Shown in pieces: positions 36,317-44,962 of a stretch of DNA of 62,617 nt. The notes under the pieces are model-generated. The model made no database searches and had not been told where the DNA came from. It was given only the letters and a program-made list of their open reading frames with translations. Each line of letters begins with the position of its first letter. Positions within the stretch are counted from its first letter, which is position 1. The position numbers and the translations under genes were made by a program. Source of the DNA: Bacteroidales bacterium 52_46 (GTDB lineage: Bacteria > Bacteroidota > Bacteroidia > Bacteroidales > Muribaculaceae); contig MNQK01000035.1 in the NCBI GenBank assembly GCA_001915385.1, positions 184,779 to 247,395 of the forward strand, written 5' to 3'.

Positions 36317-36386
36317 TTCCGCAAATTTAATGAAATTTGCGGAATTAATTCCACAAATTTCGTAATTTTTGTGGAATTAATTCCGC
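36317..36386 (-). promoter_or_regulatory. Promoter with overlapping palindromic operator, DUF4143 ATPase gene
   Basis: The -7 box TAAATTTG (36322-36329, minus strand) lies inside a palindrome with 12-bp arms at 36317-36328 and 36333-36344. Next to it is a perfect inverted repeat of 19-bp arms, 36339-36357 and 36368-36386, each containing GGAATTAATTCC. Confidence 0.6.
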
Positions 36387-36413
36387 GTTTTTCATGTTTT
36401 AGGGCTGTCAGAT

Positions 36414-36452
36414 ACAAAAATGCGGGTCACACATTTCATGTATGTGACCCGC
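36414..36452 (-). terminator. Hairpin terminator after the SIMPL-domain gene
   Basis: Arms 36422-36433 and 36441-36452 pair over nearly all 12 bases, followed on the minus strand by TTTTT. Confidence 0.65.
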
Positions 36453-36480
36453 GTGTGGTAGGTGTGGATATGTTTGTCGA

Positions 36481-37188
36481 TCAGTCTTCGAGGAAGTAGG
36501 TGAGGGTGGTGACTACGCGTACGTTTTTGATTGAGGGGGTGAACTGGTCGCGGTTCTCGATTGAGAACTGGCCCTGGTTGGCGGTCTGGATTTTGCCGAG
36601 TTTGCTTTCTGAGTCGTCGGCAAATTTCTGGGCGGCTTCGCGAGCGTTTTTGGTAGCTTCGGCAATCATCTGCGGCTTGATGTCGTTGAGACCGGTGAAT
36701 TCGTACTGAATGGGGTAGTTGTAGTCGTTGGCCGACAGGGCGATACCCTCTTTAAGCAATTGTCCCTGCTGGCGTATCAGTTCGTCGACTTTGTCGACCT
36801 GTGATGAGGTGACGACAATCACTTCCGATATGTTGTAGCGGAATTTGTAATTATTGTCGGAGTAGTTGTTGGAAGCGCGGTCGTAGGCTTCGGGAGCGTT
36901 GATACTGATTTCGCTGTCGGTGATGCCGGCGTTATGGAGGAAAGCAAGTATCTTGTCGTTGGTAGTGCTGGTCTGGTCATATAGGTCAGGTAGGATGTTG
37001 CCTTGTATCTGGTACACGATAGGCCAAGTGACCTTGTCGGCTTTTACTTCGCGTTCCGACAGTCCGCGCACGCTGACAGTACGCTGTGCCGACGACATTG
37101 ATCTGAATCCCGAACGGATGCCCACTCCTATTGCGAGCAATCCGAGAGCGATAAGCAACGCAGGAATTAATTTCTTTACTACACTCAT
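36481..37188 (-). CDS. SIMPL-domain (DUF541) membrane-anchored protein
   Basis: 235 residues. One N-terminal membrane helix or uncut signal (7-26, 'LIPALLIALGLLAIGVGI'), then a SIMPL domain starting 'RTVSVRGLSEREVKADKVTW' and ending 'IKNVRVVTTLTYFLED'. Members are periplasmic, often oligomeric, with suggested roles in oxidative stress or envelope maintenance; none is firm. Monocistronic, divergent from the ROK kinase gene, with its own -7 box and terminator. Confidence 0.85.
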   Translation of the reverse strand: MSVVKKLIPALLIALGLLAIGVGIRSGFRSMSSAQRTVSVRGLSEREVKADKVTWPIVYQIQGNILPDLYDQTSTTNDKILAFLHNAGITDSEISINAPEAYDRASNNYSDNNYKFRYNISEVIVVTSSQVDKVDELIRQQGQLLKEGIALSANDYNYPIQYEFTGLNDIKPQMIAEATKNAREAAQKFADDSESKLGKIQTANQGQFSIENRDQFTPSIKNVRVVTTLTYFLED

Positions 37189-37227
37189 GATTTGGATAAT
37201 TTAATAAAAATAGATAACCTTCTTTCG

Positions 37228-37235
37228 CAAATTTA
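37228..37235 (-). promoter_or_regulatory. -7 box (TAAATTTG) for the SIMPL gene
   Basis: TAnnTTTG on the minus strand, 40 bases upstream of ATG 37188. Confidence 0.5.
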
Positions 37236-37278
37236 GTAATTTTATTTATTAACATAATGTCCGCTCAAAAGTTTTTTA

Positions 37279-37286
37279 TATCTTTG
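37279..37286 (+). promoter_or_regulatory. -7 box (TATCTTTG) for the ROK kinase gene
   Basis: TAnnTTTG match 44 bases upstream of ATG 37330; divergent from the SIMPL promoter. Confidence 0.5.
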
Positions 37287-37329
37287 TCAAAAAATATTTC
37301 AAATATATCTTATCATTAAATTAATTATC

Positions 37330-38361
37330 ATGGCAAAACCTTACGTTGTCGGTATCGACATAGGTGGCACTAATACCGTTTTCGGTATCGTCGATGCCCG
37401 AGGAGTAGTTATCGCAAGCTCTTCAATCAAAACACAGAAGCATAGCAAAATCGAAGATTATATCGACGAACTTTACACCGAACTTTCCAAACTTATAGAA
37501 ACCAACGATGCCACGGATAAAATCCACGGCATCGGTATCGGAGCTCCCAACGCCAATTATTTTTCGGGTTGCATAGAGACCAATGTCAATCTCCCATGGC
37601 CGGCTCCCATACCTCTGGCACAGCTTGTAAGCGAGAAATTCGGCATTCCCGTGGCTATCACCAACGACGCCAATGCCGCCGCCATCGGCGAGATGACCTA
37701 CGGCGCCGCCCGCGGTCTGCGCGACTTCATAATGATAACCCTCGGTACCGGTGTCGGTTCGGGTATCGTAATCAACGGCCAGCTTGTCTATGGCCATGAC
37801 GGTTTTGCCGGCGAACTCGGCCACGTGGTCATGAAACGCCACAACGGACGTCTTTGCGGCTGCGGCCGTACAGGCTGCCTCGAGGCATATTGCTCGGCAA
37901 GCGGCGTAGCACGTACCGCACGCGAATTCCTCGAAGTGCGCACCGAGCCCTCACTCCTGCGCAATATCCCCATTGACGAAATCACATCCAAGGATGTATA
38001 CGACGCAGCCATCTCGGGCGACAAAATCGCAAAAGACATCTTTGAGTATACCGGTGAAATCCTTGGCGAAGCACTTGCTGACTTCACTGCATTCTCGGCT
38101 CCCGAAGCGTTTATCCTTTTCGGCGGTCTGTCAAAGAGCGGCGACCTTATCATGCGACCGCTGCGCAACTCGCTCGAAAAGAATGTGATGAACCCCTGGA
38201 AGGGCAAAGTCAAAATCCTCCTTTCCGAGCTTAAGGAAGCTGACGCCGCAGTGCTCGGTGCCTCAGCTCTCGGCTGGGAAGCAAAACCGATGCCCGCTCC
38301 CGCGGCAGCAGCCCCCTCGGCTACAGCCATAACCCCGACTCCCGCCGCCCCCAAGGCATAG
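37330..38361 (+). CDS. ROK-family sugar kinase (glucokinase-like)
   Basis: 343 residues. Phosphate-binding 'VGIDIGGTNTVFGIVD', catalytic region 'VAITNDANAAAIGEM', 'TLGTGVGSGIVINGQL', and the ROK zinc site 'CGCGRTGCLEAYCS' with its upstream 'GELGHVVMK' histidine. It phosphorylates a hexose, most likely glucose, with ATP in the cytoplasm. The last ~25 residues are a low-complexity A/P-rich tail ('PAAAAPSATAITPTPAAPKA') not typical of the family. Monocistronic with a good terminator. Confidence 0.88.
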   Translation: MAKPYVVGIDIGGTNTVFGIVDARGVVIASSSIKTQKHSKIEDYIDELYTELSKLIETNDATDKIHGIGIGAPNANYFSGCIETNVNLPWPAPIPLAQLVSEKFGIPVAITNDANAAAIGEMTYGAARGLRDFIMITLGTGVGSGIVINGQLVYGHDGFAGELGHVVMKRHNGRLCGCGRTGCLEAYCSASGVARTAREFLEVRTEPSLLRNIPIDEITSKDVYDAAISGDKIAKDIFEYTGEILGEALADFTAFSAPEAFILFGGLSKSGDLIMRPLRNSLEKNVMNPWKGKVKILLSELKEADAAVLGASALGWEAKPMPAPAAAAPSATAITPTPAAPKA

Positions 38362-38387
38362 AGACAGTTTAATCATTAAAATAAATT

Positions 38388-38439
38388 CAAGCATCCTGTA
38401 CGCGTCATGAATGGCACATCAGGATGCTTGTCTTTTTTG
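38388..38439 (+). terminator. Rho-independent terminator after the ROK kinase
   Basis: Perfect 10-bp stem (38388-38397 with 38421-38430) followed by TCTTTTTTG at 38431-38439. Confidence 0.75.
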
Positions 38440-38455
38440 TGTACAATATATCTCT

Positions 38456-39255
38456 TTACTTGAGGCAGACAGGTAAATCTTCACGATATTCGTATATGAA
38501 TATCGGAAAGGAATTGAGAATGCTGACTCGGCACTCATCGCTCAGTACATGCTTCGCAAGTTGTGCCTTGAATATAAGTGATTGGCGAATTTCATCTTTA
38601 TTATCCGGAAATGTATGATTCCCGTTGCAAAGACAATTGGCTTTTCTGACATTCATGTTTACTAAATGAAGCCAGTTATTTCGTGCGTTTTCCTCCCGTA
38701 ATTTTTTCTTTTCTTCAGATTCGTTGGCATTGGGTGAGTATGAATGACTTATAATGGGAGAATTCACATGCAATGCCCTTGAAGCGACTGCAATCGTGGC
38801 GTGCTACAGTGTAGTTCACATAATCTTCGTCAGGCAATGCTTTGGTATATCTCAACGATTCTACCATCGGATAATTGATATATAATTTCCCGGTTTCGGT
38901 CTCCTCGTTAAAATATTCAAGCAGTTCCTTCGAGATGTCTGTTGTTATCTTCCAACAAGCCACGGTTGTGATGAAAATCATAATCAAAAAACAGGAAAAT
39001 TTCGGAAACGTCCGATGGGTTTATGCCGTCTAATTCATGATTCCCCTGTCTGACAAGAATTTCATTAAGGACTGCTACGGTATTGACTCCTTCCTGACCG
39101 CCAATAATATCATATTCTTTTATGTGTGAATACAATGAATATATGTTGCTTTTGTACACACAAATGAAAGGATCAATTTCTTTCGGGAAAAAGAGTTGCC
39201 GGATAGTGGAAAAAACGGGGCATTCCCGGTCTCCTTCAAAAATAAATAGTATCAT
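38456..39255 (-). pseudogene. TOPRIM-like partner of the AAA ATPase, broken by two frameshifts
   Basis: Three overlapping frames join into one protein of about 265 residues. The first (39255 to about 38940) begins 'MILFIFEGDREC' and contains 'EIFLFFDYDFHHNRG': an E-G near the start and a D-x-D later, the pattern of a TOPRIM domain. The second frame continues 'LLEYFNEETETGKLYINYPM' (about 38940-38770); the third carries 'SEEKKKLREENARNNWLHL' to a stop at 38456. Frame changes fall near 38940-38960 and 38750-38780. Its start overlaps the ATPase stop by 4 bases (39252-39255), so it was the second gene of a coupled pair. Broken in this strain unless both shifts are sequencing errors. Confidence 0.6.
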
Positions 39256-40358
39256 ATTCCGAAAGCCTTACCGCGAAATAGTTTCTCTATATTGTGTCCG
39301 AAACGCAATTCTTTGTCCGTACACTCGTTAAGTGATTTGATTTCTCCATCGTTAAGTATAAAATTGCAGTCAGGACGCAATAAGTCATTTGTCATAAGAT
39401 AGGTATTGTGCGATGACATGAATACCTGACACGGTAAACTGAATAATTCTTTACAGATATTGTAGGCAAGCCGGAAATGATAAAATGCATCAAATTCATC
39501 AATGAATACAAAAGTAGTATTCCTCATGTGTCTGAGCCAAAAGTACAGTAGTTCAAGAGAGCGTGTACCTGTGGAAACTGTAAAGCAAAACAGAAGTTTG
39601 GAATTCCCGACTTTATACCATAACATATTTTCCCCTTTTCTCGGTGTCACGAATTCAAATTTCTGTCCGCTTACTCTTTCAAGAAAATCGGCAAAGTCAT
39701 CGACTAATCCGTTGGAGATGATGTATTCTTCAATGCTGCCGTTTGCTTTGGTCTCGACACCTATGAACTCGCGCGTTTCAAGACTTGCAAACCATAACAT
39801 GCCGTCAACAAAGTTTTGCAGTTTCAATAAGAAATGCTCTTTATTTAGTGGATAGACTGCAAGAAGATAATTTATTACCGAGACATTGTTTGCATTGTCC
39901 TGAAACTGTCCTTCAATACGTGCGGAGTTGGGGAAATAGTTCTCGTTAATATGTACGATGTCAGAGTCGCGGGTGAAAACTATATCATTATTCAGCTTGA
40001 GAGATTCCTTTATCAGTTTCCCTCCAAAACCTTTTGAATAGTTATATGACACCACTTCCCCGTCAAAATCAAATTCGTATTCGAAATCGACAATAAGTTT
40101 TGAATTCCCTGCATATACGAAATTGCTGTAATAGTCGCTTTTCTTAGATTTTAACGGAGCCAAATGATATTCAATGTCAAAAATCGCAAGACCTAAATTT
40201 GACTTGCCTATGCCGTTCGGACCATAAATAATGCCATTTTTTACTATTCCTTTTGAAATGGCAAATTGATTGAATGCATAATTGCTTGGCCTGGATAAAT
40301 CCAGTTCAATACGTTTCGCAAATCCACGATAGTTCTTAACAGCAAATTTTTTTAGCAT
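39252..40358 (-). CDS. AAA/ABC-type ATPase of a putative defence pair
   Basis: 368 residues from ATG 40358 ('MLKKFAVKNYRGFAKRIELD'); a -7 box at 40386-40393 covers the longer frame's TTG start and excludes it. Walker A 'GIIYGPNGIGKSNLG', ABC-like middle, Walker B 'TTFVFIDEFDAFYH' and switch 'FMSSHNTYLM'. It belongs with the OLD/AAA_15-type ATPases that work with TOPRIM-type nucleases in several abortive-infection or anti-phage pairs. The adjacent 3' gene is TOPRIM-like and coupled to it, which supports that reading. AT-rich, own promoter, flanked by terminators: a self-contained accessory module. Confidence 0.75.
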   Translation of the reverse strand: MLKKFAVKNYRGFAKRIELDLSRPSNYAFNQFAISKGIVKNGIIYGPNGIGKSNLGLAIFDIEYHLAPLKSKKSDYYSNFVYAGNSKLIVDFEYEFDFDGEVVSYNYSKGFGGKLIKESLKLNNDIVFTRDSDIVHINENYFPNSARIEGQFQDNANNVSVINYLLAVYPLNKEHFLLKLQNFVDGMLWFASLETREFIGVETKANGSIEEYIISNGLVDDFADFLERVSGQKFEFVTPRKGENMLWYKVGNSKLLFCFTVSTGTRSLELLYFWLRHMRNTTFVFIDEFDAFYHFRLAYNICKELFSLPCQVFMSSHNTYLMTNDLLRPDCNFILNDGEIKSLNECTDKELRFGHNIEKLFRGKAFGI

Positions 40359-40385
40359 AAGGCATTTCTTTTGGAATTGAGAAAA

Positions 40386-40393
40386 CAAATATA
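40386..40393 (-). promoter_or_regulatory. -7 box (TATATTTG) for the ATPase/TOPRIM pair
   Basis: TAnnTTTG on the minus strand, 27 bases upstream of ATG 40358. Confidence 0.5.
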
Positions 40394-40441
40394 CAAAAAA
40401 GATTTCTTTCCCGTAATTTTTTTACGGAAAAGAAATCTTTT
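40394..40441 (-). terminator. Strong hairpin terminator after the GH38 gene
   Basis: Arms 40397-40416 and 40422-40441 pair over 19 of 20 bases with a 5-base loop, followed by T residues on the minus strand. Confidence 0.75.
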
Positions 40442-40459
40442 GCATATAAAGTATGCTTC

Positions 40460-43360
40460 TTACCAATTGATTTTTATGAATTTTGTTTCAAGGGGCGCGA
40501 AATGTCGGGAGCCGTTTTTGAGCGGGGTTCCCGTGACGTCGCACTCTTTGACTCCCCGGATTTTAGCCAGCGTGGAGGTGACCGTCAGGTCGGCAGTTTG
40601 GCCTGCTGTCTCTCGTAATTGCAACAGGATTGCATTCTCTCCTTCTACCGGAGCCATATTGATCAGAAGCAGATTCTGCGGGCCGACAGAAAGAATGCTG
40701 CGGGGCTCATAGCTTTCTGTTGCACCTTTTGCAGTGGCGGGGAGCACGCGGCATAAAGGCGGTATACGTTGGGTGCGGGCTTTGGCGGCGGCATATTCCG
40801 TCGACGGGTCGTCTGACGATGAAATCGTATAAGTCCACTCCATCTCGCCCATTTGGTCGGCATTGAAGTTGGTAGTCCAGTAGTTGTTCATCGGCCAGGA
40901 ATATATGTTGGTCGACTGCGGACGCGCACCTGCCGTGTAACGTCCGAGGTTGATGGCTCCGAGTTGCATCAGCGGTATTTCGGGCGACACGACAATTACC
41001 TGCATGGAATCGTTGCGGGCAGCCACAAAATCCTGCACGGTATACCAGTCGTTGGACGAACCCGGTATCTGGTCGACTCCGGCTTCTATTGCCCCTCCCG
41101 GCACGTCAACCATCAGTTTGCCATTCTCGATTTCGATTGGGAATGATACGTAGATGCTCTCCGGATCGGTATTGTCTTTTTTGCGCAGACGGTATACAAT
41201 CCCGATTTTCTTTTCGGTATTGTATATACGGTACTGTATCCTGAGGTTGTCGGCGTCGCGTCCGGCCGCAGTTTCGGCCACAAACGTGTAGGTATCCCAT
41301 ATCGAGCCGGGACGGTATCCCTCGAAGCGCATTTTTTCGGGAGCCGTGCGTTTCGATACGGGAGCGTGGTATTGTTCCAGATGATGGCGGCTGTCAATCG
41401 TCTCATGTATGAATTCGCCGAGCTGCCATTCGGCTCCCTGAGTCAGCAGCTCTTTGCCGAGCTCGCGGTCATAGAGCGAACTGATGGTGCCGCGGGCAGA
41501 CTCAAACTGTATGTCGTACCACCGGTTGCTCACTTTCGTCGTGCTCAGGTCGGGGACGGAAGTGACGGGAGCGGGTTGTGCCGGTCTGTCGGAAACTTTT
41601 ATGATGTAGCGGGCCTGTCCGATAGCCGGTATGTCGGTAAGATAAAGTGTCCAGTATGTGCCGTCCGAGCGGTTTTCACCGGGTTGCGCCGGGATGGTGT
41701 CCCCTTTATTGTCGATAATCGCGAACTCCTTGCCCGGAGGCAGCATCTGGTGGTCGATATAGATACGCGCTGTGCCCGTGTACGGGTGGTTGTTAGTGTT
41801 GAATACAGCTATTGCCGGTTCGGCGGCACGCGGCACGAAATCCTGCAACAGCCCTAAAGCCACTTCGCCGAGCAGGCTTGCATGACGGTAAGCCTCCCAC
41901 GCGTACGACTGCTTCAGCGAACGCTGCTCCCATGTATCCAGACCGTAAGGATTGCGCACGGATTCGCTGTGGCCGAAAGTATGCTCGCCGTAAAACAGCA
42001 GGGCGTCGTTTACATCGTCGATACGGCGGCATGTCCCGGCGGGTAATGCGGCTCCCTGGATAGCCCCCATTGAGAGGGCTCCCTGATTGGCGGTGACGGC
42101 TGCCTGGGTGGCACGCGTCACCGCCGCCTCGCGTGCGCCCGACGCAAAGCCGTCAGTCCACCAGTCGGGCCATGCACCGCGTATGGTGGCTATTTCATCG
42201 CCATATTCGCGCTCGATGGTTTTGAAAAATTCGCCGGCCGTGGCCGTGCGTAATTTCGGCCATTCATATTTTTCGTTCCATCGGCGTATGTTGTCCGAAC
42301 TTTTCGTGGCAGGGGGCGCATTGTCGGTGAGGTATCCCGAATACTGCAGCGATATGATGTCGTAAGGGTAATCTTTGGCTTCAAGCTGACCGAGATATTC
42401 GAGCATACGCCGTTCAAAGTCTTCGAAATTGTCGGTTTCCACACCGAGATGATTCCCGAGATGATAATGCTCGCCGCGGTACGCAAGGATTTTTTTACCA
42501 GACGGCGACTCCCAGCGGAACACTGTCGGCTTGTCAAAGCATATCAATGCCCTGTGGCCATGTGTGCCCATGTTGAGATACTTTACTCCTGCATCGGCAA
42601 GGTATTCGGCAAGGCACCAGCCGATACCGTTGACGTCGTCCTGCATGGCGAGTGAGCATGGCAGTCCTTGTTCGCTAAACAGGGCGAGAGGGGAGAGAGA
42701 TGCTGCAAGAGTCTGTTCGTCTGGAAGCTCGTCGAAATTGAGATACATGGCGGTAAGCTCGATACGTCCTTCGCCGACACGCCTTTTTAATCTCCTGACC
42801 TGTTCGGCCGGTCGGTTCGTGAGATATTCCATGACCGGCCATGACACCTCGCATGTCCATTTGAAACGTGACTCCTCCGGATACGCGTCGGTTGCGTCGC
42901 AATAGTCGAGCGCAAAATCAATGTAACGCATCTGCTCGGCAAGAATTTCCATCTGCGAACGTGTGTAGCCGATGTCAGTGTGGGTGTGCTGCACCATGTT
43001 GACGTGCCAGTGCCGCACGGGCGACACGCCGATGCTCCCGCTTGCCGTATTGTTTCCCGATGTTATGCTTACAGGAATGTCGGCCGGTGTCTTTACGGGC
43101 AGTGTCATGAAACTGACTGTATTGTTACCCGGAATCATTGTCACGGTCCGGGTCATATCGCCGAACCGGACAGTGGCTTCCGATGCATCGCCGTTATTTA
43201 CAAAAGTGATGTCGACCCGCTGGCGCGGACCGGCATCCGAGCGATAGATGGCCGGCGGCATATATCCCGAGATATTTTCAATTGTTGCGGCCGATATGGA
43301 ACTGCTGAGGCCCGACATGCCCAAAGTTATGCCGATTGCCGAAATAATGTTATGTCTCAT
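40460..43360 (-). CDS. Exported glycoside hydrolase family 38 (alpha-mannosidase-like)
   Basis: 966 residues with signal peptide ('GLSSSISAAT', 1-24). A short beta domain (30-110) precedes the GH38 catalytic part, which begins 'VQHTHTDIGYTRSQ' (H-x-H-x-D zinc ligands) and contains 'QDDVNGIGWCLAEYL', where the nucleophile aspartate is expected. The C-terminal half is beta-rich as in GH38 ('WYDIQFESARGTISSLYDRE'). Members cleave alpha-mannosides using a metal ion. Probably periplasmic and active on host or dietary glycans, but no SusCD pair or other CAZyme is nearby, so it is not in a recognisable polysaccharide locus. Confidence 0.88.
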   Translation of the reverse strand: MRHNIISAIGITLGMSGLSSSISAATIENISGYMPPAIYRSDAGPRQRVDITFVNNGDASEATVRFGDMTRTVTMIPGNNTVSFMTLPVKTPADIPVSITSGNNTASGSIGVSPVRHWHVNMVQHTHTDIGYTRSQMEILAEQMRYIDFALDYCDATDAYPEESRFKWTCEVSWPVMEYLTNRPAEQVRRLKRRVGEGRIELTAMYLNFDELPDEQTLAASLSPLALFSEQGLPCSLAMQDDVNGIGWCLAEYLADAGVKYLNMGTHGHRALICFDKPTVFRWESPSGKKILAYRGEHYHLGNHLGVETDNFEDFERRMLEYLGQLEAKDYPYDIISLQYSGYLTDNAPPATKSSDNIRRWNEKYEWPKLRTATAGEFFKTIEREYGDEIATIRGAWPDWWTDGFASGAREAAVTRATQAAVTANQGALSMGAIQGAALPAGTCRRIDDVNDALLFYGEHTFGHSESVRNPYGLDTWEQRSLKQSYAWEAYRHASLLGEVALGLLQDFVPRAAEPAIAVFNTNNHPYTGTARIYIDHQMLPPGKEFAIIDNKGDTIPAQPGENRSDGTYWTLYLTDIPAIGQARYIIKVSDRPAQPAPVTSVPDLSTTKVSNRWYDIQFESARGTISSLYDRELGKELLTQGAEWQLGEFIHETIDSRHHLEQYHAPVSKRTAPEKMRFEGYRPGSIWDTYTFVAETAAGRDADNLRIQYRIYNTEKKIGIVYRLRKKDNTDPESIYVSFPIEIENGKLMVDVPGGAIEAGVDQIPGSSNDWYTVQDFVAARNDSMQVIVVSPEIPLMQLGAINLGRYTAGARPQSTNIYSWPMNNYWTTNFNADQMGEMEWTYTISSSDDPSTEYAAAKARTQRIPPLCRVLPATAKGATESYEPRSILSVGPQNLLLINMAPVEGENAILLQLRETAGQTADLTVTSTLAKIRGVKECDVTGTPLKNGSRHFAPLETKFIKINW

Positions 43361-43384
43361 AAATATGTCAGGTTTGTATCACTG

Positions 43385-43392
43385 CAAATATA
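43385..43392 (-). promoter_or_regulatory. -7 box (TATATTTG) for the GH38 gene
   Basis: TAnnTTTG on the minus strand, 25 bases upstream of ATG 43360. Confidence 0.5.
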
Positions 43393-43466
43393 CTGAATAT
43401 TTTATGAGTAAACCCTACATATTGATATTTATTGGCGCCGATTGTAAAATTACGCGAATAAATGCG

Positions 43467-43474
43467 TAAATTTG
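43467..43474 (+). promoter_or_regulatory. -7 box (TAAATTTG) for the biotin genes
   Basis: TAnnTTTG on the plus strand; ATTG at 43441-43444 could serve as the -33 element. It places the start codon downstream of about 43480. Confidence 0.5.
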
Positions 43475-43531
43475 CAGTCGCAAATCGCGCTCTGCCGTGT
43501 GATGACCGAGCGGGGCGTGATAGTTTTTTAT

Positions 43532-44962
43532 ATGCAGCAAAGATTTATACAGCATACTGATTATACTGATTGTGCGCGAGCATGCGGCGATAACGGTACC
43601 TGCCGGCGGCTGATACTTTTTTTCGCCGGATGGGGGATGGATGCATCTGTTTTCCTCGCATTGTCCAAGCCCGGGTACGATATATTGCTGGTGTACGATT
43701 ACCGTGACAATGATTTCGACGAGTCGGTGCTTGACGGTTACGACGAGATATGTGTGCTTGCATGGTCGCTCGGTGTGTGGCATGCCGACAGGTTTATCTC
43801 CTCGCATTCCGATCTCCCTATAACACGTACTGTTGCCGTCAACGGCACGTTATGTCCGATCAACGACAGTCTCGGTATTCCGCCTCGCATCTATGACCTT
43901 ACATCCGTGTTGCCCGACGAGAGGGCTTTGGCGAAGTTCTACCGCCGCATTTGCGGTGGTCAGGGCGCTATGGAACAGCTTATGCCGGTTATGCCACGGC
44001 GTCCTCTCGACGAGTTGCGCGACGAGCTTCTGGCTGTCCGCAGTCGTATTCCGGCCGACGGGAGTACCGACACTTCCAACTGGGATGAGATATATCTGTC
44101 GGACAACGACCTGATATTCCCGTTTGAGAATATGAAACGGGCCTGGGAGAGTGCAGGAGCGCGTGTGCGCGTACTTGCCGGCGCCCACCATGCCGTTGAT
44201 TTCGCCGGATTCCTCACGGCTGCGTTTGTTGATAAGGACCTCGTAAGCGGACGTTTCGCTTCGGCTGCGTCATCCTACGAGCGTGAGGCAGAAGTGCAGC
44301 GTGAGGTCGCTGAAACACTTCTTGACTCAGCCCGGACCGCTTTGTCGGGCACCGGACTCTCCGTACTCGAGATAGGAAGCGGCACGGGAGTCCTTACCAA
44401 GCTCTACCAACCGATGCTGTCGGGCGCCCGCATTTCGTTATGGGACCTTGCTCCTGCCCCCCTGCCGGCCACACAGGACAATACAATAGGGATAAAAGCC
44501 TGCGACGCGGAAATCGAGTTGCGGCGGTTGCCCGCATCGTCAGTCGACATACTGTTCTCCTCATCGACAATACAGTGGTTCAATTCACCCCGGCGTTTCA
44601 TACGCGATGTGGTGCGTGTGCTGTCGCCCGGAGGCCGCGCATTTATATCATGCTATATCGACGGTACCATTCCCCAGCTTGCCATGCTGCCCGGCGCGTC
44701 GTCCATGCATTATCCGCAGCTTGACGATGTGCTGCAGTCGCTTGATGGTGCCGGATGCGATACATTCAGCCGGGAATTTACTCTTTCGTTCGGCTCGGCA
44801 GCCGAAGCACTTGCCCACATGCGGGCCACAGGTGTCAACTCCATAGCGCGCAAGGCTATGTCGGTTGCCGATACAAGGCGCCTCATGCGTATGCTTGAGG
44901 TCGACGGAAAAGCTATACTGACATTCAATACACTGTTCATTATAATCAGAAAACATGGATAA
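43532..44962 (+). CDS. bioG-bioC: Fused BioG esterase - BioC methyltransferase
   Basis: About 476 residues from ATG 43532 (ATG 43502 also possible; TTG 43472 lies within the -7 box). The first ~225 residues match BioG/DUF452: 'LILFFAGWGMD', nucleophile loop 'LAWSLGVWHADR', 'AVNGTLCP', and late 'GAHHAVDF' histidine. The remainder is a BioC-type SAM methyltransferase: 'FASAASSYEREAEVQREVA', 'VLEIGSGTGVLTK', 'SSTIQWFNSPRRF'. BioC methylates malonyl-ACP to start pimelate synthesis and BioG removes the methyl ester at the end, so one polypeptide opens and closes the pathway. Overlaps bioD by 8 bases. No bioA, bioF or bioB is in the window. Confidence 0.88.
   Translation: MQQRFIQHTDYTDCARACGDNGTCRRLILFFAGWGMDASVFLALSKPGYDILLVYDYRDNDFDESVLDGYDEICVLAWSLGVWHADRFISSHSDLPITRTVAVNGTLCPINDSLGIPPRIYDLTSVLPDERALAKFYRRICGGQGAMEQLMPVMPRRPLDELRDELLAVRSRIPADGSTDTSNWDEIYLSDNDLIFPFENMKRAWESAGARVRVLAGAHHAVDFAGFLTAAFVDKDLVSGRFASAASSYEREAEVQREVAETLLDSARTALSGTGLSVLEIGSGTGVLTKLYQPMLSGARISLWDLAPAPLPATQDNTIGIKACDAEIELRRLPASSVDILFSSSTIQWFNSPRRFIRDVVRVLSPGGRAFISCYIDGTIPQLAMLPGASSMHYPQLDDVLQSLDGAGCDTFSREFTLSFGSAAEALAHMRATGVNSIARKAMSVADTRRLMRMLEVDGKAILTFNTLFIIIRKHG

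Noticed and set aside
39252..40358. Naming the ATPase pair as a specific defence system (PARIS, Gabija, AbiL)
   Set aside because: Only general AAA/ABC and TOPRIM-like motifs are visible; no feature singles out one named system.
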